A stretch of 44,604 nucleotides of DNA from an uncultured Bacillota bacterium (GTDB taxonomy: Bacteria > Bacillota > Clostridia > Christensenellales > Borkfalkiaceae), in the NCBI GenBank assembly GCA_949287105.1, contig CASEFE010000065.1, forward strand, positions 1 to 44,604, in the 5' to 3' direction. Each line of letters begins with the position of its first letter. Position 1 is the stretch's first letter. Position numbers and translations under genes: made by a program. Shown here piece by piece: positions 8,407 through 17,750 of this stretch. The notes under the pieces are model-generated. The model was given only the letters and a program-made list of their open reading frames with translations. It was not told the origin of the DNA and made no database searches.

Positions 8407-9231
8407 ATGCTGCAGAAGTTTACGAAAATGGAGGGAGCGGGAAACGATTATATTTATTTTGATTGTTTACGCGAAGACCTTTGCGAACCGGAAAAATTAG
8501 CAGTAAAACTTTCCGATCGGCACAAAGGGATCGGGGGCGACGGGATCGTTCTGATCTGTAAAAGCCGGGCGGCGGATGCAAAAATGCGTATGTTCAATGC
8601 GGACGGAAGTGAAGGAAAAATGTGTGGCAATGCGATCCGTTGTGTCGGAAAATATTTATACGATCACGGGTATGTTTCCAAAACGGACATACAGGTCGAA
8701 ACGCTGAGCGGCATAAAGCAATTAAAACTTTTTCCCGAAAAAGGAACAGTGCGGGTCGATATGGGAAAATATTCGCTGAAAGCGGAGGATATCCCCGTAC
8801 GCACGGCATTGGAGCGGATCGTGGATCAACCTGTATCGATCGCGGGAAAAATGCGCCGCATCACCTGTGTATCCATGGGAAATCCGCATTGTGTTGTTTT
8901 TACCGATCCGGATACGATCGATATAGAAAAAATCGGTCCGTTGTTTGAAAACGATCAGATTTTTCCCGAACGGATCAATACGGAATTTGTAAAGAAAATC
9001 GGCGAACGGGCGTTAAAAATGCGCGTATGGGAGCGAGGCAGCGGAGAAACGCTTGCCTGCGGAACGGGTGCCTGTGCCGCGGCCGTTGCGGCGGTAGAGA
9101 GAGGGGTATTTCCGCGGAACGAAGATATTCTGGTGCAATTGCGCGGCGGAGAGCTGACCGTCAACGTCGGGGACACGATCTATTTGACGGGAGAGGCAAA
9201 AACGGTTTTTTCAGGAGAAATTGAAATATAG
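8407..9231 (+). CDS. dapF: Diaminopimelate epimerase
   Basis: Converts LL-diaminopimelate to the meso form used for lysine and peptidoglycan. At 274 aa it has the family length. Both catalytic cysteines are present at nearly canonical positions: C73 in GKMCGNAIRC and C218 in LACGTGACAAAV. The start MLQKFTKMEGAGNDYIYFD is the standard N-terminus, preceded by AGGAGGGAG. It follows the ANTAR gene by 9 nt. Its substrate is the product of the DapL encoded about 3 kb downstream in the same operon. Confidence 0.96.
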   Translation: MLQKFTKMEGAGNDYIYFDCLREDLCEPEKLAVKLSDRHKGIGGDGIVLICKSRAADAKMRMFNADGSEGKMCGNAIRCVGKYLYDHGYVSKTDIQVETLSGIKQLKLFPEKGTVRVDMGKYSLKAEDIPVRTALERIVDQPVSIAGKMRRITCVSMGNPHCVVFTDPDTIDIEKIGPLFENDQIFPERINTEFVKKIGERALKMRVWERGSGETLACGTGACAAAVAAVERGVFPRNEDILVQLRGGELTVNVGDTIYLTGEAKTVFSGEIEI

Positions 9232-9267
9232 ATCCGGCTTTGAATAAAAGGTCAGAGGAAAACAGTT

Positions 9268-10704
9268 ATGGATGAGATTCATGAAGAGTGCGGCGTATTC
9301 GGTATTTATTGCAGGGAAAGGCAGGATGTCGTTTCGCAGGCGTATTACGGGCTGTATGCGTTGCAGCATCGCGGTCAGGAATGTTGCGGGATCGCCGTAG
9401 GTGACGACGGGTATTTGCACTGTCATAAACAGGCGGGACTGGTCAGTGAAGTTTTTACGCCCGGAGTTCGTAAAGAAATGGGATTCGGAAACATGGCGGT
9501 CGGGCATGTGCGTTATGGTACGACGGGTGCAAACGATCCGAGAAATGCGCAGCCGATCGTCGTCAATCATAAGAAAGGCAAAATGGCGCTTGTACATAAC
9601 GGCAACCTTTCCAATGCTTCAAATTTAAGGTCGAAACTCGAATCGAAGGGCGCTATTTTCCATACGACGAGCGATTCGGAAGTGATCGCGTATCTGATCA
9701 CGAAAGAACGCCTGCAAAGTCCGTCCATTGAGGAGGCGATTGAGCGTACGATCCCGCATTTGCGCGGCGCGTATTCCATGATCATAATGTCGCCGACAAA
9801 GTTGATCGCCGTGCGTGATCCGAACGCATTTCGTCCTTTATGTTACGGAAAAACGGAAGACGGTTCTTATGTAATAGCATCGGAAAGCTGTGTGCTGGAT
9901 GCGGTGGGAGCAAAATTTATACGGGATCTGGATGCAGGGGAGATTCTTGTTTTCGATAAAGACGGGGTGCGATCGTTGCGCACGCATTGCAACAAAAGAA
10001 AGCCTTCGGTCTGTATCTTCGAATATATTTATTTTGCGCGCCCCGATTCGTGCATAGACGGAACATGGGTGCACGACGCACGGAAAAAGGCGGGGAGGAT
10101 CTTGGCGCAGACGTATCCTGTGGAAGCAGATGTGGTGATCGGAGTTCCCGATTCGGGCATCGATGCGGCGATCGGGTATGCAGAATTTGCAAAAATACCA
10201 TTCGATATGGGATTTGTAAAGAACAAGTACATAGGAAGAACGTTTATTGCGCCTTCCGATGATCAGAGAAGGAACGGGGTACGGATCAAATTAAATCCGG
10301 TCAGGAGTGTTGTCAACGGGAAACGCGTGGTGTTGATCGACGATTCGATCGTGCGCGGTACGACGAGCCGAAGAATCGTTAAAATGCTGCGGGATGCGGG
10401 GGCAAAGGAAGTTCATTTGCGCGTATCCGCGCCGCCGTTTTTATATCCGTGCCATTTCGGAACGGATATCGATTCAAAAGAAAATCTGATTGCGTGCGGG
10501 CATTCGGTTACGGAAATAGCAAAAATTATCGGAGCCGATTCGGTCGGATTTTTTCCGATCCGGAAGCTGGATCAGCTGGTGGCATTGCCGCAAGGGTTTG
10601 GGTTTTGTAAAGCGTGTTTTGACGGAAAAAATCCTGTTCGGGTATCAAAAGATGCGGGCAAAAACAAATTTGAGCAAAAGATCGGGGCGACCCGATCGGA
10701 ATGA
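9268..10704 (+). CDS. purF: Amidophosphoribosyltransferase
   Basis: First committed step of purine synthesis: PRPP plus glutamine gives phosphoribosylamine. The 478-aa protein starts [15 protein letters not shown]8 is the glutaminase nucleophile after removal of a short propeptide. [13 protein letters not shown] and [10 protein letters not shown] belong to the Ntn domain. The PRPP loop [15 protein letters not shown] has D358 and D359. Extra cysteines (C in [28 protein letters not shown] and FCKACFDG) are those of the oxygen-sensitive [4Fe-4S] Bacillus-type enzyme. The gene is separate from other pur genes in this window and sits among glutamine-using enzymes. RBS GAGG at 9254-9257. Confidence 0.96.
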   Translation: MDEIHEECGVFGIYCRERQDVVSQAYYGLYALQHRGQECCGIAVGDDGYLHCHKQAGLVSEVFTPGVRKEMGFGNMAVGHVRYGTTGANDPRNAQPIVVNHKKGKMALVHNGNLSNASNLRSKLESKGAIFHTTSDSEVIAYLITKERLQSPSIEEAIERTIPHLRGAYSMIIMSPTKLIAVRDPNAFRPLCYGKTEDGSYVIASESCVLDAVGAKFIRDLDAGEILVFDKDGVRSLRTHCNKRKPSVCIFEYIYFARPDSCIDGTWVHDARKKAGRILAQTYPVEADVVIGVPDSGIDAAIGYAEFAKIPFDMGFVKNKYIGRTFIAPSDDQRRNGVRIKLNPVRSVVNGKRVVLIDDSIVRGTTSRRIVKMLRDAGAKEVHLRVSAPPFLYPCHFGTDIDSKENLIACGHSVTEIAKIIGADSVGFFPIRKLDQLVALPQGFGFCKACFDGKNPVRVSKDAGKNKFEQKIGATRSE

Positions 10705-10763
10705 CGGGCACAGTCGAACGATCGACAGAAAGGAAAAAGCGTTTGGGCGCGGGAGGATTGGCA

Positions 10764-12386
10764 ATGAAGTATATATTTGTAACGGGCGGCGTTGTTTCGG
10801 GGCTGGGAAAGGGAATAACGGCGGCAAGTCTCGGAAGATTGCTGAAAGCGCGCGGCTACAAAGTCGCTTCGCAAAAATTGGATCCGTACATCAATATCGA
10901 TCCCGGAACGATGAGTCCGTATCAGCACGGTGAAGTGTTCGTAACCGAGGACGGAGCGGAAACGGACCTCGATCTGGGACATTATGAGCGTTTTATCGAT
11001 GAAAATCTGAATAAGTACAGCAACCTTACGACAGGAAGGGTATACTGGAATGTTCTGAACAAGGAACGCAAGGGGGAGTATCTCGGACAGACGGTACAGG
11101 TCATACCGCATATTACAAACGAGATCAAATCGTTTATATACAATGTCGGAGCGCAGAGCAATGCAGACATTGTCATCACGGAGATCGGCGGAACGATCGG
11201 AGATATTGAAAGCCAGCCTTTTATCGAAGCGATACGGCAGGTATCGATGGAACAAGGAAGGGAAAACTGCTGTTTTATACACGTAACGCTTGTTCCGTAT
11301 ATATCGGGTTCCTGTGAATTCAAATCAAAGCCGACGCAGCATTCCGTCAAAGAATTGCAAGGCATGGGGATTGCTCCCGACGTCATTGTAGCGCGGGTGG
11401 ATGCGCCGCTTCCCGAAGAAATCAAAGCAAAAATTGCAATGTTTTGCAACGTGGAGAGAGACTGTGTGATCGAAAACCGTACGTTATCGATTCTGTATGA
11501 AGCGCCGGTCATGTTAGAAAAGGAAAATTTTTCGCCGATCGTATGCAGGAAATTGAAACTTTCGCCGAATACGATCGATATGCGGGATTGGGAAGCTATG
11601 TTGCGGCGTGCAAAAAATTGCACCAAAAAAGTTTGCATTGCGTTGGTCGGCAAGTATGTGCAGCTGCACGACGCGTATCTGTCGGTCGCGGAGGCGCTGA
11701 CGCATGCGGGATTTGAAAACGGTGCAAAGGTGGAAATCCGATGGGTAGACAGCGAAAAATTAACAGTTGAAAATATCCAAGACACTTTGAAAGGCGTAAA
11801 CGGTATTCTTATCCCGGGCGGATTCGGCGGGAGGGGGATCGACGGAAAAATTCTGGCGGCGAAGTTTGCGCGGGAGCAAAACATTCCATTTTTGGGGATT
11901 TGTCTTGGGATGCAGATCGTTGTGATCGAGTTTGCTAGAGATGTTTTGGGGATCGAAGATGCCGGCTCTTCCGAGTTTTCGCCGGACGGCGCGAACAACG
12001 TGATAGACATCATGCCCGATCAGCGCGGTGTAAAAATGGGCGGAACGATGCGTCTTGGCGCATATCCTTGCAAAATTCAAAGGGGAACACAAATGTTTTC
12101 CGCGTATGGAAAGGAACTTGTTTTTGAGAGGCATCGCCATCGTTTTGAATTCAACAATCAGTATCGGGAACAGTTCAAAATTGCGGGCATGGTGCTTTCG
12201 GGGCTGTCACCGGATGAATCGTTGGTGGAGGCGGTTGAGTTGCCGGATAAGCTTTTCTTTGTGGGCGTGCAATTTCATCCGGAATTCAAATCCCGTCCGA
12301 ACGCAGCGCATCCGTTGTTTTTCGAGTTTGTAAAGGCGGCTGAAAGATATGCCGAACAGGAGGAAAATCAGAATGAAAATCAATGA
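10764..12386 (+). CDS. pyrG: CTP synthase
   Basis: Aminates UTP to CTP using ATP and glutamine. The 540-aa chain has the N-terminal synthase domain ([20 protein letters not shown], then [20 protein letters not shown]) and a C-terminal class I glutamine amidotransferase domain with C380 in LGICLGMQ and the His/Glu pair in GVQFHPEF. The start at 10764 is chosen because GGAGG lies at 10752-10756 and the protein then begins exactly as the family does; upstream in-frame codons (from 10701) are not conserved. Its last 14 nt overlap the start of dapL. Along with the GOGAT glutaminase, purF and asnB it is one of four glutamine-dependent enzymes in this operon. Confidence 0.97.
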   Translation: MKYIFVTGGVVSGLGKGITAASLGRLLKARGYKVASQKLDPYINIDPGTMSPYQHGEVFVTEDGAETDLDLGHYERFIDENLNKYSNLTTGRVYWNVLNKERKGEYLGQTVQVIPHITNEIKSFIYNVGAQSNADIVITEIGGTIGDIESQPFIEAIRQVSMEQGRENCCFIHVTLVPYISGSCEFKSKPTQHSVKELQGMGIAPDVIVARVDAPLPEEIKAKIAMFCNVERDCVIENRTLSILYEAPVMLEKENFSPIVCRKLKLSPNTIDMRDWEAMLRRAKNCTKKVCIALVGKYVQLHDAYLSVAEALTHAGFENGAKVEIRWVDSEKLTVENIQDTLKGVNGILIPGGFGGRGIDGKILAAKFAREQNIPFLGICLGMQIVVIEFARDVLGIEDAGSSEFSPDGANNVIDIMPDQRGVKMGGTMRLGAYPCKIQRGTQMFSAYGKELVFERHRHRFEFNNQYREQFKIAGMVLSGLSPDESLVEAVELPDKLFFVGVQFHPEFKSRPNAAHPLFFEFVKAAERYAEQEENQNENQ

Positions 12387-13554
12387 AAACTATACCCTGT
12401 TACAGGAAAATTATTTGTTTTCGGAGATCGCGCGCAAAGTAAAATCCTTTTCGGAAAAATATCCCGACCGCGAGGTTCTGAAAATGGGGATCGGCGACGT
12501 AACGTTGCCGCTTGCACCGGCGGTGATCGAAGCAATGCGTTCTGCCGTGGAAGAAATGGGAAAAGCAGAAACATTCCGAGGCTATGGTCCCGAGCAAGGC
12601 TATATGTTTTTGCGGGAAAGAATTTGCAATTATTACCGTTCCTTCGGAGTTTATGTAGATGCGGACGAAATTTTTGTAAGCGACGGAGCCAAAAGTGATT
12701 TAGGAAACATTCTCGACCTGTTTGATAAGGACAACACTGTGCTGATACCCGATCCGGTCTATCCGGTATATGCGGATACGAACAAAATGGCGGGCAGGAA
12801 GATCATTTATATAGCGGCAACGCAAAGCAACGGATTTTTGCCTATGCCGTCCGAAAAAACAGACGCAGACATCATTTATCTGTGTTCGCCGAACAACCCA
12901 ACCGGAGCGGCGTACAGTACAGAGCAACTAAAAGAATGGGTACGTTATGCGCGGGAAAGGGATGCAGTCATTTTATATGATGCGGCGTATGAAAGTTTTG
13001 TAGAAGAAAAAGGGATTGCGCGCAGCATTTATCTTGTCGAAGGGGCAAAAGAATGCGCCATCGAGTTTTGTTCTTTTTCCAAAACGGCGGGATTTACGGG
13101 TTTGCGTTGCGGATATACGGTTGTTCCGTTTGCGTTGAAGCGGAAAGGCGTATCGCTCAGGAATATGTGGTTGCGGCGGCAGACAACAAAGTTTAACGGT
13201 GTTAGTTATATTGTTCAGCGCGGGGCGGAAGCCGCGTTTTCGGACGAGGGATTGAAGCAAATCGCAAAAAATCTGCTCGTTTATCGAAAGAATGCAAAGA
13301 TCATCTGTGAAGCGTTGCGCAAGTTAGGGATATGGTATACGGGCGGAGAAAATTCCCCGTATGTCTGGCTGAAATGTCCGAATTTTTCGGATAGCTTTCT
13401 GTTTTTTGATGAATTACTGGAAAAAACCGGAGTAGTGGGAACGCCCGGCGGCGGATTCGGGCAAAACGGCGAAGGATTTTTCCGCTTGACGGCTTTTGCA
13501 GACAGAAAGACGGTACAAAAAGCCATGGAAAAGTTTGCGAAAGTATTTTCGTAA
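12373..13554 (+). CDS. dapL: LL-diaminopimelate aminotransferase
   Basis: A 393-aa fold-type I PLP aminotransferase that makes LL-diaminopimelate directly from tetrahydrodipicolinate with glutamate as amino donor, bypassing the succinylase/acetylase routes. Family features: [20 protein letters not shown] at the start, [37 protein letters not shown] and the Schiff-base lysine K237 in [14 protein letters not shown]. The start at 12373 has CAGGAGG at 12358-12363 and overlaps the end of pyrG. Other DAP-pathway genes apart from dapF are not in the window. A general aspartate-type aminotransferase is the alternative, but the N-terminus fits DapL well. Confidence 0.9.
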   Translation: MKINENYTLLQENYLFSEIARKVKSFSEKYPDREVLKMGIGDVTLPLAPAVIEAMRSAVEEMGKAETFRGYGPEQGYMFLRERICNYYRSFGVYVDADEIFVSDGAKSDLGNILDLFDKDNTVLIPDPVYPVYADTNKMAGRKIIYIAATQSNGFLPMPSEKTDADIIYLCSPNNPTGAAYSTEQLKEWVRYARERDAVILYDAAYESFVEEKGIARSIYLVEGAKECAIEFCSFSKTAGFTGLRCGYTVVPFALKRKGVSLRNMWLRRQTTKFNGVSYIVQRGAEAAFSDEGLKQIAKNLLVYRKNAKIICEALRKLGIWYTGGENSPYVWLKCPNFSDSFLFFDELLEKTGVVGTPGGGFGQNGEGFFRLTAFADRKTVQKAMEKFAKVFS

Positions 13555-13569
13555 AGAGAGGAAACAATT

Positions 13570-15153
13570 ATGTGTTCTATATTTTGTTGTACCACCAAAC
13601 GAATCGATAAAGCAAAAATGAATGAATGTTTTTATAAAACCATCTCGCGCGGTCCGGACATGACAGCCATCGATGAAACGCCGAGCGGATACATGGGATT
13701 TCATCGGCTTGCCATCATGGGATTGAATGCCGAGGGAATGCAGCCGTTCTGGGTCGGGAACAGCATGCTGGTGTGCAACGGTGAAATATACGGTTTTCGG
13801 AAACTAAAAAAGCAATTGCAGGCAAAAGGATACCACTTTCATTCAGACAGTGACTGTGAAATCCTGCTTCCGATGTATGCTGAATACGGATTAAAAATGT
13901 TTTCGATGTTAGATGCCGAATTTGCCCTTGCATTGTACGACGGAGAAACGGGTGAATACATTGCCGCGCGGGATCCGATCGGTATACGTCCGCTGTATTA
14001 CGGATATTTGGAAGACGGTGCGATCGTATTTGCGAGCGAACCAAAAAATCTGGAAGGTTTTGTGGCGGGGAAAATATCGCCTTTTCCGCCGGGGAAATAT
14101 TATTATAAAGGCAAATTTCATACGTATTGCGATATTGCGGCGGTGCAAGCTTATCAAAAAGGGGATTTAAGCGAAATCTGCGAAAATATCCGAAAAAAGT
14201 TGATAGCGGGCGTCGAAAAGCGTCTGGACAGCGATGCTCCGGTCGGTTTTTTGCTTTCGGGCGGTTTAGACAGTTCGCTGGTATGTGCGATCGGGGCGAG
14301 GGCAATGAATAAGCCGATACGCACGTTTGCCATCGGCATGGATCAGGATGCGATCGATTTGAAATATGCCCGTGAAGTGGCGGAATATATTCATTCCGAA
14401 CATAGGGAAATCATCATAACCCGCGATGATGTTATCGGGGCGCTGGAAGAGGTGATTTATGCTTTGGGAACGTATGATATAACTACGATCCGGGCATCGA
14501 TAGGAATGTATCTTTTATGCCGTGAAATTCATAGAACGAGCAATGTTCGGGTACTTTTGACGGGGGAAATTTCTGACGAATTATTCGGGTACAAATACAC
14601 CGATTTTGCACCGAGTGCGGAAGAATTTCAAAAAGAATCAAAAAAACGTATTCGCGAACTGCATATGTATGACGTTTTGCGGGCGGATCGATGTATTTCC
14701 GTGCATTCGATGGAAGCGCGGGTACCGTTTGGGGATCTTGATTTTGTGAAGTACGTAATGAGCATCGATCCTGAACTGAAAATGAATAAATACGGAAAGG
14801 GAAAATACTTATTGCGCCGTGCCTTTGAAGGGGATTGGCTTCCGCGCAATATCTTGTATCGTGAGAAGGCGGCATTTTCGGATGCGGTCGGGCATTCGAT
14901 GGTCAATGATCTGAAACTTTATGCGGAAACGAAGTACGGTCCCGATTGGGAAAGCGAGGCGAAAAAATATTCGTATCATGCAAAACCGTTTACAAAAGAG
15001 AGTTTGCTGTACCGAGAAATATTTGAAAAATTCTATCCCGGGCAAGCAGAAATGATCAAAGATTTTTGGATGCCGAACAAAAATTGGGAAGGGTGCAATG
15101 TCGACGATCCGAGTGCGCGCGTTTTGTCCAATTATGGAGACAGCGGCAAGTAA
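13570..15153 (+). CDS. asnB: Asparagine synthetase (glutamine-hydrolysing)
   Basis: Makes asparagine from aspartate with ATP and glutamine. The 527-aa protein starts MCSIFCC, giving the Ntn nucleophile C2 after Met removal. The amidotransferase half includes ISRGPDMTAI and MLVCNGEIYGF; the synthetase half has the ATP pyrophosphatase loop LLSGGLDSSL (S230-S236) and LTGEISDELFGYKY. It ends the operon: it starts 15 nt after dapL and is followed, about 90 nt on, by a terminator. Confidence 0.95.
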   Translation: MCSIFCCTTKRIDKAKMNECFYKTISRGPDMTAIDETPSGYMGFHRLAIMGLNAEGMQPFWVGNSMLVCNGEIYGFRKLKKQLQAKGYHFHSDSDCEILLPMYAEYGLKMFSMLDAEFALALYDGETGEYIAARDPIGIRPLYYGYLEDGAIVFASEPKNLEGFVAGKISPFPPGKYYYKGKFHTYCDIAAVQAYQKGDLSEICENIRKKLIAGVEKRLDSDAPVGFLLSGGLDSSLVCAIGARAMNKPIRTFAIGMDQDAIDLKYAREVAEYIHSEHREIIITRDDVIGALEEVIYALGTYDITTIRASIGMYLLCREIHRTSNVRVLLTGEISDELFGYKYTDFAPSAEEFQKESKKRIRELHMYDVLRADRCISVHSMEARVPFGDLDFVKYVMSIDPELKMNKYGKGKYLLRRAFEGDWLPRNILYREKAAFSDAVGHSMVNDLKLYAETKYGPDWESEAKKYSYHAKPFTKESLLYREIFEKFYPGQAEMIKDFWMPNKNWEGCNVDDPSARVLSNYGDSGK

Positions 15154-15243
15154 AAAAAGCGGTAATTTAAAATCTATAAGTATAAAAATCGATTTGAAAT
15201 CTCTTTATGTTTGATAAACAAAAACTGAATTTTTTGTAACGAA

Positions 15244-15283
15244 AAAAAGCCCGGGTCGTTTCTAAAAAAGGTCCGGGCTTTTT
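15244..15283 (+). terminator. Terminator after asnB
   Basis: AAAAAGCCCGG (15244-15254) pairs with CCGGGCTTTTT (15273-15283). The loop is 18 nt. It closes the long glutamine-use operon and, with A-tracts on one side and T-tracts on the other, could work in both directions. Confidence 0.88.
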
Positions 15284-15353
15284 CTGTTTGCGTTCAAAGA
15301 AAAAGGTTACGTTTTCAAAGCGAGCGAAAGGGTGCAAATTTTGATTTATGAAC

Positions 15354-15382
15354 TTGTTTTTTTCTTGGAAATATGGTATACT
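15354..15382 (+). promoter_or_regulatory. Promoter of the restriction-modification genes
   Basis: TTGTTT (15354-15359), 17-bp spacer, TATACT (15377-15382), about 65 nt before the methyltransferase start. The remainder of the 293-nt gap between asnB and the methyltransferase holds the terminator and A/T-rich sequence without a recognisable gene. Confidence 0.6.
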
Positions 15383-15446
15383 CTTTAAAACAAAATTTGA
15401 AATTGACAGAAAAAAGCAGCGGACATGAAAGCAAGGATGCGATGAT

Positions 15447-16433
15447 ATGAAAGATAAGATGAACAAAAAAGACGGGGCAGAATCTTCAAAAAAACAACAA
15501 GGAAGAAATAAGACCATTCATACGACTTTGGAGGAAGGAAAGCAATATTTGGATCGTTGCATTCAGGTTAAAGTGCCTCAAATCGATTTAGCGAATGTGA
15601 CGGACAAAACCATATGGGGCGATATGTTTTCGGTGTGTTCGATGCTTCCGAAAGAAAGTATCGACCTGATCATAGCAGACCCTCCGTATAATTTAACGAA
15701 ATCTTTTAACGGAACGATTTTTTCAAAGCAAAAGGAAACGGATTATGAAAATTATACTCGCCGTTGGTTGGATCAGGTAGCGCCGCTTTTGAAAAAGAGC
15801 GGTTCGATTTACGTGTGCTGTGACTGGGCGACAAGCTTAATCATAGGAAGGGTGCTGGAAGAATATTTTCAGATCAGGAACCGGATCACATGGCAGAGAG
15901 AAAAGGGGCGCGGTGCCCAGGCCAACTGGAAAAACGGTATGGAAGATATATGGTTTGCGACCAAGGGCAACGAATATACGTTCAATCTGAATGCGGTAAA
16001 AATCAGGAAAAAAGTGATCGCTCCTTATCGTGTCGACGGACAGCCGAAAGATTGGAAGGAAACAAAACAAGGAAATTATCGGGACACCTGCCCTTCCAAT
16101 TTTTGGGATGATATCACGATCCCGTTCTGGTCGATGGCAGAAAATACCGATCATCCGACGCAAAAGTCCGAAAAGCTGATCGCGAAGATCATGCTTGCAA
16201 GTTCCAATGAAGGGGATGTGGTTTTGGATCCGTTTCTGGGTTCCGGTACGACGAGCGTGGTTGCCAAGAAACTGAACAGACGATATATAGGCATTGAAAA
16301 GGAAGCCCGGTATTGCTTATGGACGGAACAAAGGCTGAGCATGGCGGAAGAAAATCCTGAAATACAAGGGTATGTAAACGGAGTGTTCTGGGAAAGGAAT
16401 TCTTTTTCGGAACAAAAGAACAAAACGAAATAG
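15447..16433 (+). CDS. DNA methyltransferase of a type II restriction-modification system
   Basis: A 328-aa S-adenosylmethionine-dependent methyltransferase that modifies an amino group (N6-adenine or N4-cytosine). The catalytic motif IV DPPYNL is at D78-L83 and the AdoMet motif I DPFLGSGTT is at D261-T269. Motif IV before motif I is the beta-class order. HPTQKSEKLI and YIGIEKEARYC flank motif I as expected. Between the two lies a target-recognition region (GRGAQANWKNGMEDIWFATK). The recognition site cannot be deduced here. The start at 15447 has AAGG 10 nt upstream; the ATG at 15459 is possible. The endonuclease gene follows 29 nt later on the same strand. Confidence 0.92.
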   Translation: MKDKMNKKDGAESSKKQQGRNKTIHTTLEEGKQYLDRCIQVKVPQIDLANVTDKTIWGDMFSVCSMLPKESIDLIIADPPYNLTKSFNGTIFSKQKETDYENYTRRWLDQVAPLLKKSGSIYVCCDWATSLIIGRVLEEYFQIRNRITWQREKGRGAQANWKNGMEDIWFATKGNEYTFNLNAVKIRKKVIAPYRVDGQPKDWKETKQGNYRDTCPSNFWDDITIPFWSMAENTDHPTQKSEKLIAKIMLASSNEGDVVLDPFLGSGTTSVVAKKLNRRYIGIEKEARYCLWTEQRLSMAEENPEIQGYVNGVFWERNSFSEQKNKTK

Positions 16434-16462
16434 CGCAAAAGAAAAAGTTTTAGGGGAAAACT

Positions 16463-17629
16463 ATGTATAATGCCGAAATCATCGAAAAGTTGGTTCGTTT
16501 TATCCAAGAGAAGGACGGCATCCGGGATAAGGGGATTTTGTCAAAGCTGGTGCAGAATCAATTTCGGCTGGAGAAAAACAGAAGCGTTTTTTTTAACGAA
16601 TGGTTTGCGATCCGATTTTGCAGGTCGGAAAAGAGATATTGTTCCAATACGGTTTTATCTTTGTCCGCGCTGACAATGTATGACATGCTGCCGATGATCA
16701 TCTGTCTTGTAACGCCCTATAAAAATTATTTGATGCTGGCAAACAGTACTTTTCTGAAAAAAATCAGCCAGACATCTCAGAATTTAAGGACAGACAAAAT
16801 CCGAGGAAGCTTCAACAGCAATAATATCATGAGAGAATCGGGAGGTATCCAGAACACGCCGGAAAATTTTGAGGCTCTATTTGCGTTGCATCAAAAGCAT
16901 ACATTTTCTGAAAATCTTGCGCGTTTAGTGGAAGCTACAAGCCAGATCGAACCGAAAGGGAAAAAGTTTATCCCGAGCGAAGAAGAGATAGAATGTATAA
17001 ACGGATCGATAAATCGGGCGATCGCGTTTATGGGATCGGAAGAATATCGGGTTCTGGATGCGGACTTAAAGGAAAGAGTCAAAGCCGTAGAGGAAGAGAT
17101 TTTGTTGGCTGCATCGATCGATAATGTCAATCTTCGCGGAAGATTTATTGAATTTCTGATCACGGGCGAAGGGGAAGCAAAGGAGCTTTTGATCCGATGC
17201 CTGCATGGAAAAAAGATGCCGCCGAAAATTTTTACTGCCGACAAACTGGGCGATTACAAGCGAAATTTTGAACATTTTAAAACGGAAACAGATATCAAAA
17301 CAAAGGTGTTATTCTTAAAAAGCAACCCGAAAGGTTACAATGTCGATAAAGTTCTTTCGTTTTTGGCAGAGGAAAAGAGCGTATATCTTATTTTTCTTGT
17401 CGCAATCGATTTGCAGGGAAAAATTCATACGCGGCTTTGTTCGATGTATAACCGTCAGATACTGGAAGGCACGTCTGTCAAACATGAATGGGCGGGCAGA
17501 GATTCGAGAGGTGTTACGCAGTTTCAGGGAAAAGCACTTAAAAGTACGATATTTTCTTTTGAAAACGAAATCGATTTTGAAAGCGCCCAAATATTTTTAT
17601 CGAAACTTATAAAAGGGGAAGAAGGTTAA
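16463..17629 (+). CDS. Putative type II restriction endonuclease
   Basis: A 388-aa protein without signal peptide, directly after the methyltransferase, with AGGGGA at 16452-16457. I do not recognise a named isoschizomer family with certainty. A plausible PD-(D/E)xK core lies in TETDIKTKVLFLKSNPKG, where D277-I278-K279 would supply the catalytic acid and lysine at the edge of a predicted beta-hairpin; a second strand (VYLIFLVAIDLQG) follows. The section SQTSQNLRTDKIRGSFNS resembles the N-terminal region of restriction enzymes I have seen paired with beta-class methyltransferases. A run of eight T (about 16587-16594) lies inside the gene, but the frame is intact. A defence role is inferred mainly from linkage. 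Confidence 0.72.
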   Translation: MYNAEIIEKLVRFIQEKDGIRDKGILSKLVQNQFRLEKNRSVFFNEWFAIRFCRSEKRYCSNTVLSLSALTMYDMLPMIICLVTPYKNYLMLANSTFLKKISQTSQNLRTDKIRGSFNSNNIMRESGGIQNTPENFEALFALHQKHTFSENLARLVEATSQIEPKGKKFIPSEEEIECINGSINRAIAFMGSEEYRVLDADLKERVKAVEEEILLAASIDNVNLRGRFIEFLITGEGEAKELLIRCLHGKKMPPKIFTADKLGDYKRNFEHFKTETDIKTKVLFLKSNPKGYNVDKVLSFLAEEKSVYLIFLVAIDLQGKIHTRLCSMYNRQILEGTSVKHEWAGRDSRGVTQFQGKALKSTIFSFENEIDFESAQIFLSKLIKGEEG

Positions 17630-17672
17630 AAGATAAGAAAATATTTTTTGAATAGAAAACGAAAAAAGATAT

Positions 17673-17722
17673 AAAAACGGCGGAGGAGCTTGCAAATAAT
17701 TGCAAGCTCCTCCGCCGTTTTT
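17673..17722. terminator. Strong bidirectional terminator between convergent genes
   Basis: About 23 bp of perfect stem (arms 17673-17695 and 17700-17722) around the loop ATAA. It is flanked by an A-tract on the left and T-tract on the right, so it terminates both the rightward restriction gene and the leftward GH20-like gene. Confidence 0.95.
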
Positions 17723-17750
17723 TTATATTGTAAAAAGTTTTAAGGATTTG

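Noticed and set aside
4306-15188. Identical 14-mer TATAAGTATAAAAA at 4306-4319 and 15175-15188
   Set aside because: Both copies are in A/T-rich intergenic sequence, and a shared 14-mer of this composition is expected by chance in 44 kb; the surrounding sequence does not align at a constant spacing.
16587-16594. Run of eight T within the endonuclease gene as a phase-variation tract
   Set aside because: Eight is short for a slippage tract, the frame is intact, and no comparable tract is in the methyltransferase gene.
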